A stretch of 24,495 nt of DNA from Chloroflexi bacterium RBG_16_56_11. GTDB lineage: Bacteria > Chloroflexota > Dehalococcoidia > Dehalococcoidales > RBG-16-60-22. How positions within the stretch are numbered: the stretch's first letter is position 1; every line of letters begins with the position of its first letter. Below the pieces are notes generated by a model. That model had not been told where the DNA came from and did no database searches. It saw nothing but the letters and a program-made list of their open reading frames with translations. Location of the stretch: assembly GCA_001796865.1 (NCBI GenBank), contig MGNQ01000035.1:37380-61874 (forward strand), given 5' to 3'. A program made the translations under genes and the position numbers. This document shows, in pieces, positions 1-7,521 of this stretch.

Positions 1-288
1 TGTATACGGTATATCCAGCATCTCGAGGACGGCGGGTATCTGGGCTTCCCGACTGCGATAGTTGCCGCGGCCCTCGGCTATATTGAAGACGATATCCACC
101 TTTTCCCGGCGGATGTTATCGAGGAACTGGACGCCTCCTCCCAGCCGGATGACGTCGTGACCTGCCGCCTCGAAAGTGCGCGCGATGAAATCTACCGTTT
201 CCGGCGAGTCGTATTCTTCGAGGGCGTCGTCACCGGAATGCGGCTCGTTTACTGACGATTTAAGATCGTAGGATAACCCTATCCGCAT
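1..288 (-). CDS. ATP-grasp ligase, D-alanine-D-alanine ligase family (partial, 3' end outside window)
   Basis: The minus strand encodes 96 residues from ATG at 288-286 to the window edge. The N-terminus MRIGLSYDLK is typical of D-Ala-D-Ala ligase-like proteins. It is followed by a Rossmann-like section (FEAAGHDVIRLGG), then VDIVFNIAEG and the family motif AQIPAVLEMLDIPYT, which lead into the ATP-grasp domain. A good ribosome binding site (GGGAGAGGTGA, about 289-299) abuts the ATG and decides the start, which lies inside the end of kamA (29-bp overlap), so the two are probably translationally coupled. The family joins a carboxylate to an amine with ATP. The pairing with an aminomutase suggests ligation of a beta-amino acid rather than cell-wall D-Ala-D-Ala, but this is inference, because the substrate-binding half is not in the window. 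Confidence 0.85.
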   Translation of the reverse strand, partial: MRIGLSYDLKSSVNEPHSGDDALEEYDSPETVDFIARTFEAAGHDVIRLGGGVQFLDNIRREKVDIVFNIAEGRGNYRSREAQIPAVLEMLDIPYT

Positions 289-1663
289 TCACCTCTCCCT
301 TGTCTTCCGCTGGCCGTGAATTTTCCGCTAGCAGGCTTTCGACATGACCGCTCACCGGAGCCGCGGCCTCCGATTGGACCGGTACGCTGGGATTACGATA
401 CCGGAATATCTGTCCCTCGTAGTTTTTCAGCAGCAACTCATTTTCGGACATCGATAACACGTAGTTCGGCTGCAGGGGCACCTTGCCGCCGCTCTGGACA
501 AGGTCGACGACGAACGTGGGTATAGCCAGGCCGGAGGTATATCCCCGCATTCCCTCGATTATCTTTATACCCGTTTCGACGGGCGTGCGGAGGTGCTCCG
601 TACCCTGCACCTCGTCGCACTGGAAGAGATAATAAGGGCGGACCTTTATCTTCAACAGGCCATGGCATAGCTTCAAGATTGTTTCCGCGTTATCGTTGAT
701 GCCCTTGAGCAGGACGGACTGGTTGTTGACCGGAACGCCGGCGCGCAGCAGGCGGTCGCACGCTGCCGCCGATTCCGCGGTTATTTCGCGGGGATGGTTG
801 AAATGGGTGTTCAACCATATCGGCCCGTATTTGGACAGCATGGCGCATAGCTCCGCATCGATACGCTGCGGTAATACCACCGGGAACCGGCTGCCGATAC
901 GGATGATTTCGATGTGTTTGATTTCACGTATCCTGGCTATTATCCGTTCCAGTTGCTGTGTCGATAGCGTCAGCGGGTCGCCGCCGGACAGGATGACGTC
1001 ACGTATCTGCCGATTGCAGCGTAAATAGCCCAGAATCGCTTCGATTTCGTCATCGGGACGCACCCATCCACCGTGCCGCCACTCCCTTTTACGCGTGCAG
1101 TGCCGGCAGAGCATGGGGCAGATATCGGTCAGGACCATGAGCGCCCTGTCGGGATAGCGGTGCACCAGGCCGGGCACCACCGAGTCTTCTTTCTCCCCGA
1201 GCGGGTCTTCCAGCCCCAGTGAGCCCATGGTCAATTCCATAATAGAAGGAATCGCCTGCTTACTGATCGGGTCGTCAGGGTCTCCGGGGTCGATCAAAGA
1301 GAGATAGTAAGGCGTGATGGACAGGGGATAGCGTCTGGTGACAAGTTGAATTTGCGCTTGCTCTTCTGTTGACAGAGGAACCAGCCGGCTAAGCTGGTCA
1401 ACGGTGGTGATGCGGTTACGGAAGTGCCACTTCCAATCGCTCCAGGCAGTATCGGGTACGTGCCTGAATAGTCTGTTCCTACCGGTGGCATTACTACTGG
1501 GAGGCTCTTCTTCCTCCACCTTATGGATAACTACACGTTTACCAGGGGGCTCTTCGTCAACTTCGCTGTTGACGTGACTTTCGATGGTGACTTTCTCGGT
1601 TCTGGGGGCAATCTGATATGCGGTGGCCACCGATGTCGTCTTCACTTTTTCTGTTTGTTGCAC
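260..1663 (-). CDS. kamA: Lysine 2,3-aminomutase family radical SAM/PLP enzyme
   Basis: 467 residues. The radical-SAM cluster motif CxxxCxxC is C182, C186 and C189 (ICPMLCRHC), followed by SGGDP at 226-230. The PLP lysine is K394 in SGGKVPLQPNYV. The two aspartates that hold the lysine side-chain amine in clostridial KamA are kept (D350 in FQCD, D387 in FVVD), which supports lysine as substrate. The family interconverts L-lysine and L-beta-lysine using SAM, a 4Fe-4S cluster and PLP. Two oddities: an acidic, probably disordered N-terminal extension of about 70 residues before the usual WSDWKWHFRNRITT start, and loss of the zinc-binding CxCxxC tail of the clostridial enzyme, replaced by a low-complexity tail. 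The start is GTG at 1663-1661; a GGAG directly abuts it, so the spacing is poor and the true start is uncertain. It is the first gene of a minus-strand unit with the ATP-grasp ligase. Confidence 0.93.
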   Translation of the reverse strand: MQQTEKVKTTSVATAYQIAPRTEKVTIESHVNSEVDEEPPGKRVVIHKVEEEEPPSSNATGRNRLFRHVPDTAWSDWKWHFRNRITTVDQLSRLVPLSTEEQAQIQLVTRRYPLSITPYYLSLIDPGDPDDPISKQAIPSIMELTMGSLGLEDPLGEKEDSVVPGLVHRYPDRALMVLTDICPMLCRHCTRKREWRHGGWVRPDDEIEAILGYLRCNRQIRDVILSGGDPLTLSTQQLERIIARIREIKHIEIIRIGSRFPVVLPQRIDAELCAMLSKYGPIWLNTHFNHPREITAESAAACDRLLRAGVPVNNQSVLLKGINDNAETILKLCHGLLKIKVRPYYLFQCDEVQGTEHLRTPVETGIKIIEGMRGYTSGLAIPTFVVDLVQSGGKVPLQPNYVLSMSENELLLKNYEGQIFRYRNPSVPVQSEAAAPVSGHVESLLAENSRPAEDKGEVNADRVILRS

Positions 1664-1684
1664 TCCTTTTTTCTTATTATTAAA

Positions 1685-1700
1685 CCGGACTTAAGTCCGG
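1685..1700. promoter_or_regulatory. Perfect 16-bp palindrome in the kamA leader
   Basis: CCGGACTTAAGTCCGG is a perfect palindrome 22 bp upstream of the kamA start and inside its predicted 5' leader. It could be an operator or a small leader hairpin. A close relative (2199-2213) follows the adjacent regulator gene. A dispersed-repeat origin is also possible. Confidence 0.5.
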
Positions 1701-1720
1701 CAGCTTAATCCACCATGTAT

Positions 1721-1749
1721 TTGTAATAACTTGACATTCCTGTTATAAT
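1721..1749 (+). promoter_or_regulatory. Candidate sigma-70 promoter for the winged-helix regulator
   Basis: TTGTAA (1721-1726), a 17-bp spacer and a perfect TATAAT (1744-1749) point towards the gene at 1887, giving a leader of about 130 nt. It faces the kamA promoter, and the two predicted start sites (about 1756 on + and 1782 on -) would make the transcripts overlap by about 26 nt. The -35 match is only 4 of 6. Confidence 0.45.
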
Positions 1750-1788
1750 ATACCGGAATTAAACTTCCTCAATAATGCATTTAATATA

Positions 1789-1816
1789 ATTATACATTGT
1801 TGGTAAAAATTGTCAA
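1789..1816 (-). promoter_or_regulatory. Consensus sigma-70 promoter of the kamA operon
   Basis: Read on the minus strand, TTGACA (1816-1811), a 16-bp spacer and TATAAT (1794-1789) match the consensus hexamers exactly. Transcription would start near 1782 and leave a leader of about 120 nt containing the palindrome at 1685-1700. Such a strong core promoter next to a divergent regulator gene suggests control by repression. Confidence 0.75.
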
Positions 1817-1886
1817 TAGTATTTTTTGTATATTTTCAGAAAACAAAACCCCAAAATCACGGATAAAAAAATAAGGAGGTAGGGAT

Positions 1887-2198
1887 ATGCCAGGGTGGAA
1901 ATTCTTAACCAATCATGCCCTGGTACTGTGCCTTATCGCCCAGCAACCCCGCATCACCGCCCGCGAAATTTCTCTGACGATAGGAATTACCGAAAAGGCG
2001 ACACGTAATATTATCAAAGACCTGGAAGATGATGGCTATGTCACCAAGAAGAAAGAAGGCCGTCGGATAAAATATAGCATCGACCCCGACCTGCCGCTGC
2101 GTAGCGAGACACAGCAGAATAAAGCCATCGGCGACCTTCTAGAAACCCTCGGCTGGAAACGGCGTCCAGGACGGGTTAAAAAACCCATCGCCGTTTAA
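1887..2198 (+). CDS. Small winged helix-turn-helix transcriptional regulator
   Basis: 103 residues with an excellent ribosome binding site (AAGGAGG, then ATG at 1887). Residues about 10-60 form an HTH (helix, ARE(I)SLTIGITEKATRNIIKDLEDDGYV), followed by a basic wing (KKKEGRRIKYSIDP) of the MarR/ArsR-like winged-helix type. No cysteines or other sensor residues are evident, so the effector is unknown. The C-terminus is basic (KRRPGRVKKP). Its divergent arrangement with kamA makes it the natural candidate regulator of that operon and possibly of itself. That role is inference; it could equally act on the Liv operon downstream. Confidence 0.85.
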   Translation: MPGWKFLTNHALVLCLIAQQPRITAREISLTIGITEKATRNIIKDLEDDGYVTKKKEGRRIKYSIDPDLPLRSETQQNKAIGDLLETLGWKRRPGRVKKPIAV

Positions 2199-2213
2199 CC
2201 GGACATAATCCGG
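2199..2213. repeat. Inverted repeat after the regulator gene, related to the kamA-leader palindrome
   Basis: CCGGA-CATAA-TCCGG begins directly after the regulator stop codon. The context TTTAACCGGACATAATCCGG closely matches the kamA-leader site TTAAACCGGACTTAAGTCCGG apart from one lost base. There is no T-run, so it is a poor terminator. It is either a second operator-like site or a copy of a short repeat. The rest of 2214-2333 shows nothing I can assign. Confidence 0.45.
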
Positions 2214-2333
2214 CTTCCCGTACTCCCTACAGAAAGGTCAATTAGCTTCCGCAGTATTGCGCGGTTTCTCTCCCCGGTAAATTATTCCCCCCCGGCGCTC
2301 TCCCGATATTATCTGATGGCGTTCCCTCAGCAC

Positions 2334-2361
2334 TTGACAACCGTAGTGGCGTTATTATAAA
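2334..2361 (+). promoter_or_regulatory. Sigma-70 promoter of the Liv transporter operon
   Basis: TTGACA (2334-2339), a 16-bp spacer and TATAAA (2356-2361). The predicted start near 2368 leaves an untranslated leader of about 240 nt before the binding-protein gene at 2606. That is unusually long and AT-rich, and it contains the mini-ORFs at 2546-2616. Confidence 0.65.
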
Positions 2362-2545
2362 GTTTTGCGAAACTGGTGTTAAAAATTCCGATAATTAGAA
2401 CCGGCGCCCGACTCTGATGACTTATCTGCGCGTAATTAATACGAAAGTTTCAAGGACTCATATCGCTTGTTGATTCGGTTATTTATATTAAATTTCTCTA
2501 TTAACTTATAGATAAGATATACAGCATGATCCCAGGAGGTAAGGT

Positions 2546-2616
2546 ATGGAAGACACATGAAAAGGCATCTCCCCGGCATAATGAAGAAATACAGGAGGAC
2601 CACTTATGTGGAGTAG
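2546..2616 (+). other. Overlapping leader mini-ORFs upstream of the binding-protein gene
   Basis: A strong ribosome binding site (AGGAGGTAAGGT, about 2534-2545) precedes a four-codon ORF (M-E-D-T-stop, 2546-2560). Its stop overlaps an ATG at 2557 through ATGA. That second ORF has 19 codons (MKRHLPGIMKKYRRTTYVE) and ends at 2616, 8 nt inside the livK start (2606). It could be a translationally coupled leader, or simply a relic of an earlier start region. There is no evidence of expression. Confidence 0.3.
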
Positions 2617-3922
2617 GATTAGAAAAAATGTTTTACCACTATGCTTCTGCCTGTTAATTGTCATCACTATCCTGGCCACTTTTATTGGTTGTAAAGAAGA
2701 GGTGACAACAACAGCGCCGCCGGTAACCGCGACAGTGACCCAGACGGTCGCCCCACCTGCCACAACCACCGCCAAACCGGCACCCAAAGACAAAATCGTC
2801 GTGGGCATGTCCCGCTCTTTCTCCGGCCCCATCGCCATCATTGATGACTCGGCCTTCCGGCCGGTCTATGAGACGTGGGTCAAGGAAGTCAACGCCGCGG
2901 GCGGCATCTTTGTGGCTGAATACGGCAAGAAATTGCCCATCGAGCTCAAAACCTACGATGATAAGAGCGACCCGGCCACGATGGCGCAGCTTACCGAGAA
3001 ATTGATTCTACAAGATAAAGTCGATTTCCTCTGGGGTGGCGGCGGCACTTCCTTTATTTACGCCCAGGCGCCTATCGCCAATAAATATAACTATATCCTG
3101 ATAACGATGGAAGGCGGCGCCACGACGCTTCAAGAGATGCTTCCCAGCCTGCCCTATGTCTTCGTAACCTTACCCTTCTCTACCTGGTATGAGATGCCGG
3201 TGCTTGCCGACATGCTGGCTTCAAAAGGCGTTAAGTCGGCTTATATCATATATATTTCCGACCTTCATGGCGTCGAGTACAACGGCGCCGCCGGTATCGA
3301 ATTTGGTAAGAAAGGAATCCAGATCCTCGGCTCAAAAGCCGTCCCGCCGGATATCAAAGACCTTTCGCCGGTCATCAAGGAAGCCAAGGCTTCCGGCGCG
3401 GATGCTTTCTGCGCCTTTGCCTATCCCGACCAGGTCTTCCCGGCCGTCGGTATGTCAATCGAGCTTGACTATAATCCCAAGGTCTGGCTGGGTGGCCCGG
3501 GCATCAACTTCGGCTTCTTCCACACCGGGTTCGGACCAATGGTTGAGGGCGTCATGGGCTGGGCTGGCTGGAACCGGAAATCCTCTGCCGCCCTCAATAC
3601 GCTGGCGGATAAGCTCTACAAAGATAAACCTGAAGACGCCCAGGACTGGTGGGGCCAGGCTTACTACTGGGCCGGCCTGGATATGTGGAAAGCCGCTATT
3701 GAGAAAGCCGGAACTCTGGACAACAAAAAGGTCAGGGATATTCTGGCTACCGAGCGCTTCCAGACAGTCCTTGGAGAAACCTGGTTTGATAAAGGACTGC
3801 TGAACAAAGAGACCCATGCGGGCGAAGTCGGTCAGTGGATAAACGGTGTCTATGAAGTCGTAGGACCCTTTGATAAAGCTACGGCAGAGTGGGTTTATCC
3901 TAAACCTGCCTGGCCAAAATAA
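2606..3922 (+). CDS. livK: Branched-chain amino acid type ABC transporter substrate-binding lipoprotein
   Basis: 438 residues. A lipoprotein signal is visible: basic MWSRIRKN, a hydrophobic core, and a lipobox-like FIGC with Cys29 as the anchoring residue. A Thr/Pro/Ala-rich linker (about 33-60) follows. The periplasmic-binding fold type I starts at KIVVGMSRSFSGPIAI, continues through VNAAGGIFV and YDDKSDPATMAQLTEKLI, and is characteristic of the Leu/Ile/Val-binding family. The ribosome binding site is AGGAGG before the ATG. As the first gene of livKHMGF it captures the ligand outside the membrane. The binding-site residues do not let me name the ligand; this family also binds amides, urea, aromatic acids and other small molecules. 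Confidence 0.93.
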   Translation: MWSRIRKNVLPLCFCLLIVITILATFIGCKEEVTTTAPPVTATVTQTVAPPATTTAKPAPKDKIVVGMSRSFSGPIAIIDDSAFRPVYETWVKEVNAAGGIFVAEYGKKLPIELKTYDDKSDPATMAQLTEKLILQDKVDFLWGGGGTSFIYAQAPIANKYNYILITMEGGATTLQEMLPSLPYVFVTLPFSTWYEMPVLADMLASKGVKSAYIIYISDLHGVEYNGAAGIEFGKKGIQILGSKAVPPDIKDLSPVIKEAKASGADAFCAFAYPDQVFPAVGMSIELDYNPKVWLGGPGINFGFFHTGFGPMVEGVMGWAGWNRKSSAALNTLADKLYKDKPEDAQDWWGQAYYWAGLDMWKAAIEKAGTLDNKKVRDILATERFQTVLGETWFDKGLLNKETHAGEVGQWINGVYEVVGPFDKATAEWVYPKPAWPK

Positions 3923-3954
3923 TAATAAGGTATAAACAAACATAGTAACGGAAA

Positions 3955-4029
3955 GCAGGCTGTCTAAAGGGAACTTTACTTAAAATAGTATTCCCTTAGG
4001 AAGAGCTCATGTACCTTTAGACAGCCTGC
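3955..4029 (+). repeat. Long hairpin between livK and livH (16-bp perfect arms)
   Basis: The left arm GCAGGCTGTCTAAAGG (3955-3970) and right arm CCTTTAGACAGCCTGC (4014-4029) are perfect reverse complements with a 43-nt loop. An alternative pairing uses AAGGGAA (3967-3973) with TTCCCTT (3991-3997), which overlaps the base of the left arm, so the two structures exclude each other. No T-run follows. It lies 32 nt after livK, which fits an RNA structure that protects the livK message or reduces read-through into the permease genes. A small inverted-repeat insertion is the alternative. Confidence 0.7.
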
Positions 4030-4066
4030 CCGTATAAGCAAACCGGTTCTAAAAAAGAACACAGAT

Positions 4067-4933
4067 ATGGAAAGATTCCTTGATGTAGCCATCGCCGGAT
4101 TATTGTTGGGTGGACTCTATGCCTTGATTGCCATGGGTATGAGTTTACAGTATGGTGTCGCCCGGGTGTTCAATATCGCCCACGGCGAGTTTATCATGCT
4201 CGGTGCGATGACTACCTGGACACTGTATACGGTCTTTAATATCAGCCCACTGGTGGCGGTAGTCATTTGCGGCCCGCTGGCCTTCGTCCTTGGTTTTATT
4301 ATCCACCGGACGATGTTCAGAAAGCTCCAAAGTTTATCGGCCAATCAGGGTGTTTTTGAAAGCAACTCGATGCTGGCGTCCTTCGGGTTGATGTTCGTCA
4401 TTCAGAACATCGCCTTTTTGGCCTGGGGACCGGAGATAAGAACGTATAACTATTTGATGGAAACGGTCAGTATCGGTGGGGCGCTCTTCGGCGCCAGGCG
4501 CCTGGTTACGCTGGGTTTTGCCATTGCCATTGGGGTGATATTTTATATCTTCCTGGCCCGCACCAGAATAGGCAAAGCCATCAGGGCCGCCGGACAAGAC
4601 CCTTCTACCGCCGGACTTATGGGCGTGAACATCAACTGGGTGCTCGCTTTATGTTTCGGTCTGGGCGCGGCCATGGCCGGTATTGCTGGTGTTCTTATCA
4701 GCATGAGCTATCCCGATAGTGCCAATATGGGCCAGGAATACCTCACCGTCGCCATTATCGTGGTCGTCCTGGGAGGCCTGGGCAGTATCCCCGGCAGCTT
4801 TATCGGTGGGTTTTTGCTCGGCATTATCGGCAGCATTGTCTCGTTCTACGAGCCGGGCCTGAATATGGCAGCTTATTACGCCATTTTTGTTATTTTATTA
4901 CTGGTGAGACCCAGGGGTATTATGGGCAGATAG
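4067..4933 (+). CDS. livH: Branched-chain amino acid type ABC transporter permease LivH
   Basis: 288 residues with eight or so hydrophobic segments. The N-terminus FLDVAIAGLLLGGLYALIAM and the motif YGVARVFNIAHGEFIMLGA are hallmarks of LivH. The cytoplasmic coupling loop contains GKAIRAAGQDPSTAGLMGVN, which contacts the ATPases, and the segment VVLGGLGSIPGSFIGG is also typical. It forms the transmembrane channel with LivM. The ribosome binding site is weak, which may lower its expression relative to the binding protein together with the hairpin just upstream. Confidence 0.94.
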   Translation: MERFLDVAIAGLLLGGLYALIAMGMSLQYGVARVFNIAHGEFIMLGAMTTWTLYTVFNISPLVAVVICGPLAFVLGFIIHRTMFRKLQSLSANQGVFESNSMLASFGLMFVIQNIAFLAWGPEIRTYNYLMETVSIGGALFGARRLVTLGFAIAIGVIFYIFLARTRIGKAIRAAGQDPSTAGLMGVNINWVLALCFGLGAAMAGIAGVLISMSYPDSANMGQEYLTVAIIVVVLGGLGSIPGSFIGGFLLGIIGSIVSFYEPGLNMAAYYAIFVILLLVRPRGIMGR

Positions 4934-4968
4934 GCGACTGTAACGATTATGCACCAAAGGTTTTAACT

Positions 4969-5982
4969 ATGGAAGATTTAATGGTCATTATCAACCTGCT
5001 GGCGCTGGTTTATCTGGGCTGGTTTGTTGATTGGACATTGAAGCAAAATAAAAGTAAAATATGGCTCTTTTCGGGATTAGCCTTAATAATGCTGGCTATT
5101 TTATCCACGCTGCCGAATTACGGGCCGACGTATTCGTATATAATGATGAGCGGCATTTTGATGTATCTTATCCTCACGGTAAGCTGGACCCTCTTCTCCG
5201 GCCCGACCGGATATATATCTCTGGCGCCGGCAGCGTTCTTCGGGGTGGGAATATATACTTCAGCCATCCTGGGTAAAGATTTTCCTGTTCTGGTCGTCGT
5301 CATCTTCGGAGGTCTCCTCAGTGTTGTGCTGGCAGCGATTGTCGGCGCCTTAACCCTGCGGCTAAAGGGTATTTACTTCATCGTCTTCACCTTCGGGCTT
5401 GTCCTGTTGATCAGCAGTGTTCTCTTATGGTATGAAATAAGATTCACCGGCACACGTGGCAGATTCATCACCACCGCCAATAATGACCTGATATATTACG
5501 TCATGCTTGGTATCACGGTTTTGATGTTCATTACTTCTTATTTTCTAAAACGCTCCAAATACGGGCTGGCATTACAGAGCATCGGGCAAAACGAAGAAGC
5601 CGCTGCCCATATGGGCATAAATGTAACGGCGGTAAAAATAGCGGTTTTTTCTATCAGTGCTATTTTCATGGGTATGGCCGGTGCTATCATGGCGATGAAA
5701 TGGATATACCTGGACCCTTACAGCGCTTTTGATCCGTTCCGCTCTTTCCTTCCCGTTTTGATGGCCATTTTCGGCGGTATGAAGCAATTCTACGGCCCGG
5801 TTCTTGGCGCCGTTATTTTAGCCTTCCTAGAAGAGAAGCTGTTGACGGAGTTCCCTTATTATTATAAGCTTAGTTTCGGTATTGTGCTGATATTGGTCAT
5901 CATCTATCTGCCTGATGGGTTAGTGGGCCTGGGGCAAAAAGTACGCGCCTGGTTTTCGAGGGGTAAAATTGCACTTACTTGA
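4969..5982 (+). CDS. livM: Branched-chain amino acid type ABC transporter permease LivM
   Basis: 337 residues, strongly hydrophobic. LivM features include TLFSGPTGYISLAPAAFFGVGIYTSA, LRLKGIYFIVFTFG and the coupling loop YGLALQSIGQNEEAAAHMGIN, followed by FGGMKQFYGPVLGA. The ATG at 4969 is preceded only by a weak AAAGG; an in-frame ATG at 4981 is a possible alternative. It overlaps livG by 14 bp, which indicates coupled translation. Confidence 0.93.
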   Translation: MEDLMVIINLLALVYLGWFVDWTLKQNKSKIWLFSGLALIMLAILSTLPNYGPTYSYIMMSGILMYLILTVSWTLFSGPTGYISLAPAAFFGVGIYTSAILGKDFPVLVVVIFGGLLSVVLAAIVGALTLRLKGIYFIVFTFGLVLLISSVLLWYEIRFTGTRGRFITTANNDLIYYVMLGITVLMFITSYFLKRSKYGLALQSIGQNEEAAAHMGINVTAVKIAVFSISAIFMGMAGAIMAMKWIYLDPYSAFDPFRSFLPVLMAIFGGMKQFYGPVLGAVILAFLEEKLLTEFPYYYKLSFGIVLILVIIYLPDGLVGLGQKVRAWFSRGKIALT

Positions 5983-6688
5983 AGGCGAAGGGGTTAGCAT
6001 CCACTTCGGAGGGCTGGCCGCTGTATCTGACGTCAGCTTCTATATCGACCAGGGAGAAGTATTAGGGCTGATCGGTCCTAACGGGGCCGGCAAAACGACG
6101 CTTTTCAACCTGATATCGTCGTGTTACGTGCCCAGGCCGGGTATCCTGAAATTCAAAGGCAAAAACATTACCGGCATGTCGCCTTATAAAATCTGCCGCC
6201 TGGGCATTGCCCGCACTTTCCAGACGGTTAAAATTTTCGCCAACATGCCTGTAATCGATAATGTACGCATCGGCTCGCTCTTTGGGAACACCAGAAGCCC
6301 TGCCTCCGCGGAAGCCAACCAGCAGTCTATCGAACTGCTGGAATTCGTGGGGCTTTCCCGGGTCATGAACACACCCGCGCGGGACCTGACGCTGGCCAAT
6401 CAAAAAAGGCTAGAAGTTGCCCGGGCGCTGGCTACCAAACCCGAACTCCTGATGCTGGACGAGTTGATGGCGGGGCTGAACCCGACCGAGGTCGCCCAGG
6501 CGATGGACCTGGTCAGACAAATACGGGACAAAGGCATTACGATTATCATGATTGAGCACGTAATGAAAGCTATTATGAGCGTCTGCGGTCGTATTATCGT
6601 GTTGCACCACGGTCAAAAAATCGCCGAAGGCACCCCGCAGGAAATCGCCAACAGCAAAACGGTAATCGAAGTCTATCTGGGGGAGTAG
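5969..6688 (+). CDS. livG: ABC transporter ATP-binding protein LivG
   Basis: 239 residues from a TTG start (5969) preceded by GAGGGG; the start lies inside livM. Walker A is GPNGAGKTT, the Q-loop region is ARTFQTVKIF, and Walker B is LLMLDE followed by LMAGLNP. The signature motif reads LTLANQKRLE instead of the canonical LSGGQ-type. This variant, with DE-L-MAGL in place of DEP, recurs in one LivG subgroup, so it is probably functional. EHVMKAIM is the switch-histidine region. It drives transport as a heterodimer with LivF. Confidence 0.93.
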   Translation: MHLLEGEGVSIHFGGLAAVSDVSFYIDQGEVLGLIGPNGAGKTTLFNLISSCYVPRPGILKFKGKNITGMSPYKICRLGIARTFQTVKIFANMPVIDNVRIGSLFGNTRSPASAEANQQSIELLEFVGLSRVMNTPARDLTLANQKRLEVARALATKPELLMLDELMAGLNPTEVAQAMDLVRQIRDKGITIIMIEHVMKAIMSVCGRIIVLHHGQKIAEGTPQEIANSKTVIEVYLGE

Positions 6689-6692
6689 GCCC

Positions 6693-7397
6693 ATGCTGGA
6701 AGTTAGCAATATCAGCACCTTCTACGGCCAGATTCAGGTACTCTGGGATATCTGTTTCAAGATTTCCGATGGAGAAATACTGGCACTGATCGGCGCCAAC
6801 GGTGCCGGCAAAACCACGCTGCTCAACACTATCTCCGGTGTGCTGCGTCCCAACTCCGGGACCATCACCTTCCTTGGACAACGTATCGATGGACTGGCGC
6901 CCCATGCTATTGTCGAGCTCGGCATTTCGCATATCCCGGAGGGCAGAAAGCTATTCTCCGATATGTCCGTACAGGAAAATCTTGAGATGGGCGCTTATAT
7001 CGACCGCGCCTGGAAACACCGGAGAGAGACCCTGGAAAAGGTCTTCGAATTCTTCCCCAGGCTGAAAGAGCGGGCCGGCCAGCTCGCCCGCACCTTGAGC
7101 GGCGGTGAACAGCAGATGCTGGCCATGGGAAGAGGCCTGATGTCAAGGCCAAAATTGTGCATCATCGATGAGCCGTCGAACGGCCTGGCCCCGAAACTGG
7201 TCCAGGAGGTGTTCCAGATCATAAAATCGCTCCGCGAGCAGGGCATCACCATCCTGCTCATCGAGCAGAATGTCCGCCAGACCCTGGAAGTGGCTGACCG
7301 CGCCTGCGTGCTGGAAAATGGCCGGATGGCCCTGGAAGGCTGCTGTGAAGACCTGCTCAAAAGCGACCATGTCCGTAAGGCATACCTGGGACTTTAA
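6693..7397 (+). CDS. livF: ABC transporter ATP-binding protein LivF
   Basis: 234 residues starting 4 nt after livG, with its GGGGGAG ribosome binding site inside the end of livG. Walker A is GANGAGKTT, the Q-loop region is ISHIPEGRKLF (typical of LivF), the signature is LSGGEQQMLAMGR, Walker B is LCIIDEPSNGLAP, and the switch histidine position is occupied as LLIEQNV, as is normal in LivF. Unlike LivG, all motifs are canonical. It is the last gene of the transporter operon. Confidence 0.95.
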   Translation: MLEVSNISTFYGQIQVLWDICFKISDGEILALIGANGAGKTTLLNTISGVLRPNSGTITFLGQRIDGLAPHAIVELGISHIPEGRKLFSDMSVQENLEMGAYIDRAWKHRRETLEKVFEFFPRLKERAGQLARTLSGGEQQMLAMGRGLMSRPKLCIIDEPSNGLAPKLVQEVFQIIKSLREQGITILLIEQNVRQTLEVADRACVLENGRMALEGCCEDLLKSDHVRKAYLGL

Positions 7398-7521
7398 CTC
7401 AAAATACCAGGGTTAAAGCTCAAAACTACGGCCCGATATTTAAAGCTCTTCAGTTTTTTACTTTTTAATCGTGGTTTTGACTTTTAAGCTTTGAGTTTTT
7501 AGTTAATCGATAGGAGGTAAC

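Noticed and set aside
3189..3803. 204-codon plus-strand frame inside livK
   Set aside because: Out-of-frame shadow, Ser/Arg/Pro-rich, with no start signal.
6369..6480. Degenerate LivG signature (LTLANQKRLE, DELMAGL) as sign of a dead ATPase
   Set aside because: Walker A, Walker B glutamate and the switch histidine are intact, and this variant recurs in a LivG subgroup, so it is probably normal.
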